From Flavipsychrobacter sp. (GTDB lineage Bacteria > Bacteroidota > Bacteroidia > Chitinophagales > Chitinophagaceae): DNA of 64,000 nt. How positions within the stretch are numbered: position 1 is the first letter of the stretch; each line of letters opens with the position of its first letter. Positions 37,038 to 45,092 of this stretch are shown here, in pieces. A program made the translations under genes and the position numbers. The notes under the pieces were generated by a model. It was not told where the DNA came from and searched no databases. It saw only the letters and a program-made list of their open reading frames with translations. The stretch is from the NCBI GenBank assembly GCA_016787265.1, contig JAEUVF010000015.1, positions 117,421-181,420 of the forward strand, in the 5' to 3' direction.

Positions 37038-37831
37038 GATCACTCGCTACAATTTTATCATTCATAGCTTTTATAAACCATATTATATCTCTCTATAATA
37101 AAAAAAGTATTGAGTTCAATCACCAATTACAATTGCGAAATTTTGAAAAAGAAAAGGAAATTCTAAAAACAAGAATTGATGTACAAGAAGAAACGATTCA
37201 AAAAATTTCAAAAGAACTACATGACAATGTAAATCAAATATTAACCCTTGCAAAGTTAAACCTCAATAATGTAAGTGGATCTATTATAGACATTGAAAAA
37301 TTAACCCTATCTCGTGATTTAATAACTAATGCAATCAATGAGTTATCAAACCTTTCCAATAGCCTTAGTTCCCAAATGGTCAAAGACTTAGGATTAGTCA
37401 GGACACTTGAAATTGAAAGTTCAAGAATAAAGACAATAAACAATACCCAAATAATAATTGAAAACGCATTAGAGCATAATAATATAAACGAGGAGGATCA
37501 AATTATTCTTTACAGAATTTTTCAAGAAGCCACAAGAAACTCTGTGGTTCACGGTCGAGCCAAAAATATATTAATTAAGATTTTTCAATCATCCGATTAC
37601 GACTTAATATTTGAAATCCAAGATGATGGTACAGGATTTAATGTCAATGAAAAAAATGCAACAGATCAATCCAAAAAAATCAATAGTCAAGGCTTAAAAA
37701 ACATGCAACGCAGAGCCTCAATACTTAATGGAGAATTCGTAATAGAATCCAGCTTTAATCATGGAACTAAAATAACAATTAGAAAAAAAAAATCAATCAA
37801 TAATTTTATTCCTCATACCATACATAATTAA
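36995..37831 (+). CDS. Sensor histidine kinase (NarL/DesK-type), module 1
   Basis: 278 residues: one N-terminal membrane helix (about 9-33), a coiled-coil, the phospho-acceptor box ELHDNVNQIL with His76, and a GHKL ATPase domain with N-box RIFQEATRNSVVHG (Asn182), G1 DDGTGF (210-215) and GLKNMQRR (233-240). There is no sensor domain of its own, which supports a partnership with the membrane protein encoded just upstream. Its last 39 bases overlap the convergent response regulator gene. Confidence 0.9.
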   Translation: MQDKSSEILIWTIVGSLATILSFIAFINHIISLYNKKSIEFNHQLQLRNFEKEKEILKTRIDVQEETIQKISKELHDNVNQILTLAKLNLNNVSGSIIDIEKLTLSRDLITNAINELSNLSNSLSSQMVKDLGLVRTLEIESSRIKTINNTQIIIENALEHNNINEEDQIILYRIFQEATRNSVVHGRAKNILIKIFQSSDYDLIFEIQDDGTGFNVNEKNATDQSKKINSQGLKNMQRRASILNGEFVIESSFNHGTKITIRKKKSINNFIPHTIHN

Positions 37832-38452
37832 ACCTGCAATTGTTTTTGCGCCGACCTTAGATTTCATGTTTTGACGAATAGTTTCTATTGTCCTGGGGCT
37901 TAAGAAAACTTCTTTTGAAATTTCTTCTGTTGTCTTATCTTCTGCCAGAAGTTTCAAAATACGAACTTCTTTTTCTGAAAATTTAATTGGATTTGGATAG
38001 AATTGTTTAACAGCTTTTTTTGTCTGGAGTTTTGATAAAACAGCTTTGTTCACCAGGTCATTAAAATAAAAATCATCATTCATACAAGTTAGAATCGCCT
38101 GGTATATTTCCTCAGGATCAGTAGTCTTAGTAAGATAAGCATTTGCACCCATTTCCATCATTTTTGAAATCATCTCCTGATCATCATACATTGTGAGTAC
38201 AATAATTCTCACGTCATCATATTCTTTCCTAAGTAAATTAATTGCATTTACACCGTCAATTTCAGGCATCCGAATATCCATTAAGAGCACATCCGGCTTT
38301 TTTAGTTGCATCTTATGCATCAGATCCTTTCCATCTTCAGCCTCCCATAAAATTTTAAGGTATTCTTTATTCTTAAGGGCCATCTTTATTCCATCCCTAA
38401 ATATTTTATGGTCATCTGCTATACTAACCTTTATGCTTAACTCAGAACTCAT
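37793..38452 (-). CDS. LuxR/NarL-type response regulator, module 1
   Basis: 219 residues. The receiver domain has the acidic pair (Asp13-Asp14), phospho-acceptor Asp59, Thr87 and Lys109; a LuxR-type helix-turn-helix follows, with LSPRTIETIRQNMKSKVG (about 183-200). It is read from the opposite strand to its presumed kinase, tail to tail with 39 bases of overlap. Its promoter must lie in the AT-rich gap 38453-38920. Confidence 0.93.
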   Translation of the reverse strand: MSSELSIKVSIADDHKIFRDGIKMALKNKEYLKILWEAEDGKDLMHKMQLKKPDVLLMDIRMPEIDGVNAINLLRKEYDDVRIIVLTMYDDQEMISKMMEMGANAYLTKTTDPEEIYQAILTCMNDDFYFNDLVNKAVLSKLQTKKAVKQFYPNPIKFSEKEVRILKLLAEDKTTEEISKEVFLSPRTIETIRQNMKSKVGAKTIAGLIMYGMRNKIID

Positions 38453-38489
38453 GGTTTTTAGGGAGTTTGTGGATTTCGTTAAAGTAACC

Positions 38490-38512
38490 TAATAACGATA
38501 CAACTGTTATTA
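38490..38512. promoter_or_regulatory. Dyad symmetry near the response regulator start
   Basis: TAATAAC and GTTATTA, seven perfect complementary bases nine apart, 38 bases upstream of the response regulator start. A candidate operator, unproven. Confidence 0.3.
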
Positions 38513-38513
38513 T

Positions 38514-38530
38514 CGTACTTTCACTCAATT
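38514..38530 (+). repeat. Direct repeat copy 1, candidate regulator site
   Basis: CGTACTTTCACTCAATT; 15 of 17 bases match the copy at 38746-38762. It lies 61 bases upstream of the response regulator start. Confidence 0.45.
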
Positions 38531-38745
38531 AATTTTAATTAAACGTAATTACACTTTCTTTTTTTACTATCAAAATCTTGCTAAACTATAATATCAACTA
38601 AAAATTTTATTGTTTAGCTAAATTGACAAATACATTAAATATTTATAATATATATACGCATTATTCAATTCTAAATTGCGTTCTTTAAGTAAATTATCTT
38701 AGTAAGTTAACTATTACATAAATGTGGTTTTTACTAAAAAAAGAA

Positions 38746-38762
38746 CGTACTTTTACTCATTT
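38746..38762 (+). repeat. Direct repeat copy 2, candidate regulator site
   Basis: CGTACTTTTACTCATTT; about 160 bases upstream of the gene at 38921. Same orientation as copy 1, 232 bases apart. Confidence 0.45.
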
Positions 38763-38920
38763 TCGCATAGTACATTAACTATTATATTCTTCGTAAAGCT
38801 ACTACCAGCTTGAATTTTAGCCAATTTATAACAAATCGGGCAAGAAATGCCCCATTGTCACTAGTTTTTTTTTAAAGGTTATTACGCCTTAAACCAACCC
38901 TTCACTAAAAACTTACTACT

Positions 38921-39310
38921 ATGTTGCAAAATGAAATTTTGAACACCTCCCTGGCAGCTGTTGGAGAAGATATTGGTCCTGAGCTGGGTGCCAAAATGGT
39001 TAAGGACTTCCAGGATAAGAATCCAAATGAAAATCCATGGTTGTTTGCAGGTAAAGAAATCCTTCATAAGATTTTAAACCAACCTGACTGCCAAGGAATT
39101 CGTTTTTACTCCGCAATCGATGAATTTGGTCAGAAAACACTTGTAATGGTTGGAATCAACTCCCAAGGTGAAATTATATCTGACTACTCTACAATTAATG
39201 CCAACGGTATTCTTACTAAAGAAAGAGGTATTGTTGCTGATCGTATTGATAGGCCTAAACCAGGAACAAAAACCACTACTACTACTACTACCTACGACTG
39301 GTGGTCATAA
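38921..39310 (+). CDS. Uncharacterised 129-residue protein, YDWWS C-terminus
   Basis: No signal peptide or membrane segment. The N-terminal half is helical; the core reads QPDCQGIRFYSAIDEFGQKT then LVMVGINSQGEIISDY, which looks like a small alpha/beta domain, with one Cys. A DRPKPGTK linker leads to seven consecutive threonines and the terminal YDWWS. I recall similar proteins with a QPGCxGIRFY-like core in Chitinophagaceae, but cannot verify it. It lies between two sensor-kinase modules and has its own long upstream region. Less AT-rich than the membrane genes around it. Function unknown. Confidence 0.75.
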   Translation: MLQNEILNTSLAAVGEDIGPELGAKMVKDFQDKNPNENPWLFAGKEILHKILNQPDCQGIRFYSAIDEFGQKTLVMVGINSQGEIISDYSTINANGILTKERGIVADRIDRPKPGTKTTTTTTTYDWWS

Positions 39311-39339
39311 TAAGGCCCATTAGTTGTTATTGATTTGAT

Positions 39340-39389
39340 AAATCCACAAAAGCATTGTTATATTTGATAACAATTCTTTTTGTGGATTT
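39340..39389 (+). terminator. Long hairpin after the 129-residue gene
   Basis: Outer arms AAATCCACAAAA (39340-39351) and TTTTGTGGATTT (39378-39389) pair perfectly, and inner arms TTGTTAT and ATAACAA (39355-39361, 39367-39373) pair as well, with a small internal bulge. It is A/T-rich on both sides and could terminate transcription or mask the start of the next gene. Confidence 0.6.
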
Positions 39390-40077
39390 ATTATTTACTA
39401 TATTACTAATAGTACATTCTTTGCCCTTGATATGTTTTGTTTTGTTTTACAAGCACAACAAAAACCTTTTTTCAATTCTCATTTTTATTTACTGCTTCTA
39501 CTCCATCTTAAATGATTTAATTAGAAGATTTACTTTACCTACCATTTTTTTCCAAAATTTCCCTAAAATAGATTTTATTTTTTTATCAATTTATACAATA
39601 ATTGAGTACATATTATTATCAGTATATATATACAACTTACTAATAAATAAAATATTAAAAAATGTACTATTACTATTATCTGTTCTTTTCTTAGTTGTGG
39701 CTATCGGAAACTTGATGTATAGTTATCATCTAAAATCATCAGAAATAGATTCTATCCCACTGGCTATTAGTTCGTTAATTTTAATATCTGGATCAATCAT
39801 ATATTTTTTTGAGACAATTCAAAATCCTGAAATAACATTTATTTACAGTAAACCCAGCTTCTGGGTAATTGTGGGAATAATGATATATTTCTCTGGAACG
39901 TTTTTTTTGTTTTTGCAATATGAAAACCTTTCGGAACATGATAAGGAAACTTTCTGGATAATAAATATGATTTGTTTCATTCTGAAAAATATTTTCTTTT
40001 CAATATCGTTTATCTTAAAACCTGAGAATCAACAAATTTCGAATGTTGATGATTATTATTTTAAAAAATTAGAATAA
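39355..40077 (+). CDS. Multi-spanning membrane protein, signalling module 2
   Basis: Up to 240 residues with about seven hydrophobic segments, strongly AT-rich. The start is uncertain: the first in-frame candidates are TTG at 39355 and GTG at 39382, both inside the hairpin; there is no suitable ATG. The segment FWVIVGIMIYFSG (about residues 173-185) corresponds to YWIIMGICICYTG in the protein at 36363-37037, as do the hydrophobic C-terminal helices. Followed after 26 bases by a histidine kinase gene, as in module 1. Probably a membrane sensor or partner for it. Confidence 0.65.
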   Translation: MLYLITILFVDLLFTILLIVHSLPLICFVLFYKHNKNLFSILIFIYCFYSILNDLIRRFTLPTIFFQNFPKIDFIFLSIYTIIEYILLSVYIYNLLINKILKNVLLLLSVLFLVVAIGNLMYSYHLKSSEIDSIPLAISSLILISGSIIYFFETIQNPEITFIYSKPSFWVIVGIMIYFSGTFFLFLQYENLSEHDKETFWIINMICFILKNIFFSISFILKPENQQISNVDDYYFKKLE

Positions 40078-40103
40078 AAGAACCAGCTAACCCTACCCCC
40101 TAA

Positions 40104-40931
40104 ATGTTGCTTTTACAGGTAAATACCTCAGGTGCAAACGTGTCCCTAGTGCTTTTTTTTGGCACTATCGGGATGCTGGCATTAACTATCGGACTCATCG
40201 TTTTCATCATTTTCCACCAACGCAAGGTCATCCGGTACCAAATGACCCTCCAAAAAATGGAACAGGAACAACAGAAAATGCTGCTGAACGCATCCATCCG
40301 GTTACAGGAAGAAGAACGCCAACGAATAGCTGCTGACCTGCATGACGATGCCGGACCCCTCCTCGCCACTGCCCGACTTTACCTGAACGAAAACCTGGTA
40401 AACCTGGACAAAACAACCCAGCTTCAGAGCATTTACAATGCCAAACAAATCATAGACGATACCATCCAGCTGATCCGGAATATTTCCCACAGCCTGATGC
40501 CACCTACCCTGAAAAACTTTGGTCTTGAATCTGCCGTGAATGATCAGTTTCAAAAGATCAGCAGCTCCGGCATCATCAATGCCAGCTGCCGGTTTCACGA
40601 CTATAAGGAGCGGCTTCAGACAGATAACGAACTGATCGTCTTCCGGGTAATCCAGGAATTGATCAACAATATCCTCAAACACAGTAACGCCAGCTTTATC
40701 CATCTCACCCAGAACACCAATGGAAATAAGTTTTATATAAGGATGCACCACGACGGAAAAGGCATCACCCAGGCCGACTTCGAACGGATGAATAAAAGCG
40801 CTGCCGGACTGGGCTTGAAAAATATTCAAAGTCGCCTTAAAGTACTGCATGGCAGGATTTTCTTTGAAAAAGACGCCTCCCAAACCTATTACAAGGTTAC
40901 CATTGAGCTAAACAGAGAGGATAATCAATAA
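40104..40931 (+). CDS. Sensor histidine kinase (NarL/DesK-type), module 2
   Basis: 275 residues: one membrane helix (about 14-37), coiled coil, DHp box RIAADLHDDAGPLLATARLY with His80, N-box RVIQELINNILKHS (Asn188/189), G1 HHDGKG (215-220) and GLGLKNIQSR. The G1 motif has His where most kinases have Asp (DDGxG), a small departure, but the glycine loop is intact. Base composition is back to the window average, unlike the membrane gene before it. A response regulator follows after 42 bases. Confidence 0.92.
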   Translation: MLLLQVNTSGANVSLVLFFGTIGMLALTIGLIVFIIFHQRKVIRYQMTLQKMEQEQQKMLLNASIRLQEEERQRIAADLHDDAGPLLATARLYLNENLVNLDKTTQLQSIYNAKQIIDDTIQLIRNISHSLMPPTLKNFGLESAVNDQFQKISSSGIINASCRFHDYKERLQTDNELIVFRVIQELINNILKHSNASFIHLTQNTNGNKFYIRMHHDGKGITQADFERMNKSAAGLGLKNIQSRLKVLHGRIFFEKDASQTYYKVTIELNREDNQ

Positions 40932-40973
40932 GGAATGCTTATTTTTATCCCTCGCGAATAGAGCAAGATTCCT

Positions 40974-41624
40974 ATGAGAGTAATCAAAGTAGCCATTGCT
41001 GACGACCATAAGATTTTCAGGAAAGGAGTGATACTTTCCCTTCGCCCCTTCACCAATATAAAATTTGTACAGGAGGCGGAAAACGGCAATGAATTAATTG
41101 AAGGATTGGCGGAATCAGCCCCTGATGTCATTTTGATGGACCTCCGAATGCCAGTTAAAGACGGGATCGAAACCACCAAATATATCGCCAAAACCTACCC
41201 AAACATTCATATTGTGGTACTTACCATGTTCGAAGACGAACGTTTTGTAAGTCATCTGATGGAGATCGGTGCCAATGGTTATTTGTTAAAAAGTGCAGAT
41301 CCGTCCGAAATTCGCAGAGCTATTATGGAAGTGTTTGAAAAGGGCTATTACCTGAACAATTTCGTCAATCGAATCCTGTTAAAAAAATCACACGCCAAAC
41401 AAAAAGTAATTCCCAGCCTGAGCAGTGAAATTACACTTACAGACCGTGAGCGGGATGTGATCAAGTATATCTGTATGGAATTCACTGCCTCCGAAATTGC
41501 ACAAAAAATGGAGGTTAGTCCCAGGACAGTTGAAGCCATTAAGGATCGGCTGATGGAAAAATTCGGCACAAAAAACACAGCCGGACTTGTATTTTATGCT
41601 GTCAAAAACAACCTGATTGATTAA
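40974..41624 (+). CDS. LuxR/NarL-type response regulator, module 2
   Basis: 216 residues. Receiver domain with Asp10-Asp11, phospho-acceptor Asp56, Thr84 region (VVLTMF) and Lys105; C-terminal LuxR helix-turn-helix EVSPRTVEAIKDRLMEKFG. Clearly similar along its length to the module 1 regulator, including the ending NNLID versus NKIID. It forms an operon with the kinase at 40104 and ends six bases from the convergent CoA-transferase gene. Confidence 0.95.
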   Translation: MRVIKVAIADDHKIFRKGVILSLRPFTNIKFVQEAENGNELIEGLAESAPDVILMDLRMPVKDGIETTKYIAKTYPNIHIVVLTMFEDERFVSHLMEIGANGYLLKSADPSEIRRAIMEVFEKGYYLNNFVNRILLKKSHAKQKVIPSLSSEITLTDRERDVIKYICMEFTASEIAQKMEVSPRTVEAIKDRLMEKFGTKNTAGLVFYAVKNNLID

Positions 41625-41630
41625 ACGGCA

Positions 41631-42290
41631 TTAATCCAGATACATCTCTGGAGTATTACCTTCCACTACCAGTCGCCCTGCTGTTTTTTGAACAATTTCT
41701 TCCACCGAAACACCCGGTGCTCTTTCGATTAACCGGAATCCATCTTCGGTAATATCGAGCACTGCCAGCTCAGTTACAACTTTCTTCACGCAACCCACTC
41801 CGGTCAAAGGCAGTGAACAGGCAGGTAATAACTTGGATTCTCCTTTTGGATTGGTATGCATCATGGCAACAATGATATTTCGCGCACTGGCTACAAGATC
41901 CATCGCGCCCCCCATTCCCTTCACCATTTTTCCCGGAATTTTCCAGTTTGCGATATCTCCGCTATCACTGACTTCCATGGCACCTAATACCGTAAGATCT
42001 ACTTTACCTGCCCGGATCATTCCAAAGCTTTCCGCACTGTCAAAAAATACACCTCCTGGTAATATTGTTACCGTCTCTTTTCCCGCGTTGATCAGATCTG
42101 CATCCACTTCATCTTCTTTAGGATAAGGCCCCATGCCCAACATCCCATTCTCACTTTGTAAAAAAATATGCATGCCTGCCGGAATATAATTCGCAACAAG
42201 TGTAGGGATGCCAATTCCCAGATTCACATACATCCCATCCTGCAATTCCCGCGCGATTCTTTTAGCAATTCCAAATTTGTCTAAGGCCAT
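41631..42290 (-). CDS. scoB: 3-oxoacid CoA-transferase subunit B
   Basis: 219 residues. The family motif SENGMLGMGP (46-55) contains the catalytic glutamate Glu47, which forms the thioester-CoA intermediate. With subunit A (43054-43752) it would transfer CoA from succinyl-CoA to acetoacetate or a similar acid in the cytoplasm. Unusually the two subunit genes are separated by the gene at 42292, although all three lie closely packed on one strand. Last gene of the series. Confidence 0.93.
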   Translation of the reverse strand: MALDKFGIAKRIARELQDGMYVNLGIGIPTLVANYIPAGMHIFLQSENGMLGMGPYPKEDEVDADLINAGKETVTILPGGVFFDSAESFGMIRAGKVDLTVLGAMEVSDSGDIANWKIPGKMVKGMGGAMDLVASARNIIVAMMHTNPKGESKLLPACSLPLTGVGCVKKVVTELAVLDITEDGFRLIERAPGVSVEEIVQKTAGRLVVEGNTPEMYLD

Positions 42291-42291
42291 A

Positions 42292-43038
42292 TCAATCGTT
42301 TAAGATATGTTGGAAATAAGGTGTCTGAATTTTCTTGTTAAGTGCTTCTTCTAAAAATTGGCAAAGTGTTGGATTCAGCTTCTTTAAGTTCTGAAAATTT
42401 TGTTTCGCTACTTCAATCGCTTTTTTAATGCCATCAGCATTGTATCCATAAAATGAGAGGGAGTTTTCTTCTTTATTTTTACGATCCTCCTGAAAATCCA
42501 TAATGTCATCCAGTAGTAAAAAACTGGGCACTAACTGATACCAGCAATCCAAAACTGTCGATAATACAGGTTCAGGAAGTTGTATAGTTGCAAGCAGGTA
42601 CAAAAAAGCATCCCCCCTGTTAAGTGCCGCATTGTCGGTACCTATCCGGCCTTTACGAACCAGTTTTGTCTGTTTGAAATACGCCTGCAATTCTTTGAAA
42701 AAAGGTTGATTCACCAACTTTGGCCCAACCAGATGTTCAATTTCCTCTATGTGTGTTGCGAAATCCTTTTCACCAAACTCATAAGCTGCAGCAATGTGCA
42801 GTATCTGTTCCATGGTTTGCACATACTCTTCATTTATAAGAATAGTACGCGGCACACCGGCTTTTAATTGCAAATCAAAAAACAAGGGTATGAACAAATA
42901 GCCGGTTCCCCTGGCCACATAGAGATATCTCCCTTTCCAATATAAATTATTCGCTGGTATTTTCCGATCTACAAAAAATGCAGCGATCTCAGGGTCAACT
43001 CCCATTGATTCCACCAATTCATTTTTGCTGGTAAACAT
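42292..43038 (-). CDS. Isoprenoid-synthase-like all-helical protein
   Basis: 248 residues, all predicted helix. The segment LLLDDIMDFQEDRKNKEENSL... (about 175-193) contains DDxxD (Asp177, Asp178, Asp181) and resembles the metal-binding motif of class I isoprenoid synthases; a second motif is not obvious and the rest is too divergent for a firm family call. It sits 1 base upstream of scoB and 15 bases downstream of scoA. Function unknown; it may be a degenerate or specialised synthase, or a protein with the same fold and no activity. Confidence 0.6.
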   Translation of the reverse strand: MFTSKNELVESMGVDPEIAAFFVDRKIPANNLYWKGRYLYVARGTGYLFIPLFFDLQLKAGVPRTILINEEYVQTMEQILHIAAAYEFGEKDFATHIEEIEHLVGPKLVNQPFFKELQAYFKQTKLVRKGRIGTDNAALNRGDAFLYLLATIQLPEPVLSTVLDCWYQLVPSFLLLDDIMDFQEDRKNKEENSLSFYGYNADGIKKAIEVAKQNFQNLKKLNPTLCQFLEEALNKKIQTPYFQHILND

Positions 43039-43053
43039 CCTGACTACTTCTTT

Positions 43054-43752
43054 TTACTTTGATAATTGTACGGTTCGGCGCTCAATCCGTTTTTCATACT
43101 GGTCGGCCTGAAAAATGCGATGAATATAAATTCCGGGAACATGAATCTGATCTGGATCCAGCTCACCAGGTTCAACCAGTTGCTCCACTTCTGCTATGGA
43201 TATTTTGCCAGCCCGGGCCATTGACGTTGAAAAATTACGGGTTGTTTTTCTAAACACCAGGTTTCCGTACCGATCCCCTTTCCAGGCTTTTATCAGTGCA
43301 AAGTCGGCAGGCAAGGCCAACTCCATGAGATATTGCTTTCCATTGAATTCGCGCGTTTCTTTCCCTTCCGCGATTTCAGTTCCCACCCCGGCCGGTGTAA
43401 AAAATGCCGGTATACCCATACCTGCCATCTGGATTCTTGTTGCCAGTGTACCCTGTGGCACCAGGTCAACTTCCAATTCGCCCTGAAGCAGTTGCCTTTC
43501 AAATTCTGCATTCTCTCCCACGTAAGAGCTGATCATTTTTTTTATCTGCCTGGTTTTGAGTAAAAGACCCAGGCCAAAATCATCAACTCCGGCATTATTG
43601 GAGATACAGGTAAGATTTTTCACCCCCTTCCTGACAAGGGCTGCAATGGAAGCTTCCGGAATTCCACAAAGACCAAAGCCTCCTAACATAAGAGTTGCTC
43701 CGTCCCGGATATCCCGGATGGCCTCATCCGCATTAGAAATCGTTTTATTCAT
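43054..43752 (-). CDS. scoA: 3-oxoacid CoA-transferase subunit A
   Basis: 232 residues. GGFGLCGIPE (23-32) is the CoA-transferase family I signature of the alpha subunit, and the later PAFFTPAGVGTEIAEGKE and ADFALIKAWKGDRYGNLVFRKTTRN segments are equally typical. Partner of scoB, which is two genes downstream. The gene follows the DUF4296 lipoprotein gene by 12 bases. Confidence 0.94.
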   Translation of the reverse strand: MNKTISNADEAIRDIRDGATLMLGGFGLCGIPEASIAALVRKGVKNLTCISNNAGVDDFGLGLLLKTRQIKKMISSYVGENAEFERQLLQGELEVDLVPQGTLATRIQMAGMGIPAFFTPAGVGTEIAEGKETREFNGKQYLMELALPADFALIKAWKGDRYGNLVFRKTTRNFSTSMARAGKISIAEVEQLVEPGELDPDQIHVPGIYIHRIFQADQYEKRIERRTVQLSK

Positions 43753-43764
43753 ACAGCAATCGTT

Positions 43765-44172
43765 TTATTCCGGTTTATTATCCCGGCTCAGCACTTTCGG
43801 TTTAGTGACCGGTTTCGTGGCAGAAGGAATCATCCTCGCTATCCGGTCACGGTTACCATACGCTTCTACTGAATCAAAAATCAGTTTTAACTGGTCCGGA
43901 CGGGCCAGGTAGTAATCATAACTTTCTTTAAACGTTTTATAATCGACCTGGTTGAGATCAAATACCTGATCATATTTCCTTGCCCGAATAGAATCCATGC
44001 GCCTGGTCGAATCCCGGTTTTGATAGTCAAGGCTGATTTCATCCACCAGCATTATCTGGTACACTAATGGCACCATTTCCATCTGACTAAGCACCGGTTT
44101 AGGTTCCGGATCCTCAGAACAGGAAAGGAACCCCAACAGGATTACAACTAACAGAAAGGAAAATCTTCTCAT
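43765..44172 (-). CDS. DUF4296 lipoprotein
   Basis: 135 residues with a lipoprotein signal (lipobox LGFLSC, Cys18) and a helical domain containing KYDQVFDLNQVDYKTFKESYDYYLARPDQLK, the DUF4296 pattern. The end has a Lys/Pro-rich tail. Widespread in Bacteroidota and without known function. Start and upstream PorD-like stop share one base, so translation is coupled. Confidence 0.85.
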   Translation of the reverse strand: MRRFSFLLVVILLGFLSCSEDPEPKPVLSQMEMVPLVYQIMLVDEISLDYQNRDSTRRMDSIRARKYDQVFDLNQVDYKTFKESYDYYLARPDQLKLIFDSVEAYGNRDRIARMIPSATKPVTKPKVLSRDNKPE

Positions 44173-45092
44173 TATCGGAGTTCCTGTTTATAGGTGTTTG
44201 CGTTTGTTATATCAAGACGGGTCAGTAAATCCAGTGCGGTAGCTTTTTCATCCGGTGGCGATTTTTTAAACATCTTGCTCAACTCCCCGGTTCGCCCCTG
44301 GAAAAAAAAGGGAAGCACCATGGAATTCGGGATCTCACTGTTTACTGTATTAAATTGCTGAAGGGCATTTAAAACCGCTTTACGCGCCTCTGCCTCTTTT
44401 TCATAGAACTGATCCAGTCCCAATCTAAAGTAGCCGTACAGGGCATCATGAATAAGATTATAACGGGCTCCTGTCAGGTTCTCCATCAACCAATACCGGT
44501 TCCGTTGTCCGTCAAATGCTTTCCAGCCCAGAATATCCCTGCTGTCAGGTGAGTTATTGACAATATTCTGTGCTTTTATAAAATAGGGCTCGCCTCCTTT
44601 TAAGGAAAAAGAATCGCCATCCATCCCCAGGATAATATTCACATAAAAAGCCAGTACAGCCGTCAGATTAGATACCAGTGGATCGTTGCCGCTTACCCTG
44701 TTTTCATTGAACTCCAGTTGCTGAAACTCTACATAACGGAATAAGAGGTTTTCATCCATGAAGTTGATCAAAGGGGTCTCGTATGCGGAATTGTAAACAG
44801 GTCGTGCTGCCTGAACAGTTAGTGTTGCCTGGTAAATGTTTCCATCCAGGGCCGTTTTTATAGTGATTAAAAAATTACATTTTATTTTTTCGTTTGTCTG
44901 ATAGGCGTCCTTTGTCCATTTCCGGTTGTTTAAAAAATTTGTCAGCGCATTCTGAAGGGTATTGAATACTTTCCTGTCAACTTTTGAACCTACTTCATTG
45001 GACATTACTACCACCTTGGCCTGTAACTCCTGCGCCTGGCAATAAACAGACAGGATGAGCAGGCAGGCTATTATCAGCAATCCTTTATTCAT
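44172..45092 (-). CDS. porD: DUF4835 protein, PorD-like type IX secretion factor
   Basis: 306 residues with a signal peptide (1-20, ending CQAQ). It matches DUF4835 throughout: ELQAKVVV...NKVDRKVFNTLQNALTNFLNNRKW-like opening and the central DALYGYFRLGLDQF region. The family is labelled PorD and associated with the type IX secretion system, but no mechanism is known to me. It overlaps coaBC by eight bases; the coaBC-porD order is common in this phylum. Confidence 0.82.
   Translation of the reverse strand: MNKGLLIIACLLILSVYCQAQELQAKVVVMSNEVGSKVDRKVFNTLQNALTNFLNNRKWTKDAYQTNEKIKCNFLITIKTALDGNIYQATLTVQAARPVYNSAYETPLINFMDENLLFRYVEFQQLEFNENRVSGNDPLVSNLTAVLAFYVNIILGMDGDSFSLKGGEPYFIKAQNIVNNSPDSRDILGWKAFDGQRNRYWLMENLTGARYNLIHDALYGYFRLGLDQFYEKEAEARKAVLNALQQFNTVNSEIPNSMVLPFFFQGRTGELSKMFKKSPPDEKATALDLLTRLDITNANTYKQELR

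Larger units (their letters stand above)
38453..38920. other. AT-rich non-coding gap (468 bases) with direct repeats
   Basis: The only gap over 300 bases in the window. No coding frame or RNA gene was recognised. It holds an inverted repeat TAATAAC/GTTATTA (38490-38512), a direct repeat of 17 bases with two differences (38514-38530 and 38746-38762), a second 10-base direct repeat TTAACTATTA (38707-38716 and 38775-38784), and a small GGGCA/TGCCC hairpin at 38838-38852. It separates divergent genes, so it must contain promoters in both directions. Confidence 0.7.

Noticed and set aside
36300..41624. Prophage or integrative element
   Set aside because: No integrase, transposase, phage structural gene, tRNA junction or flanking direct repeats could be seen; only composition suggests transfer.
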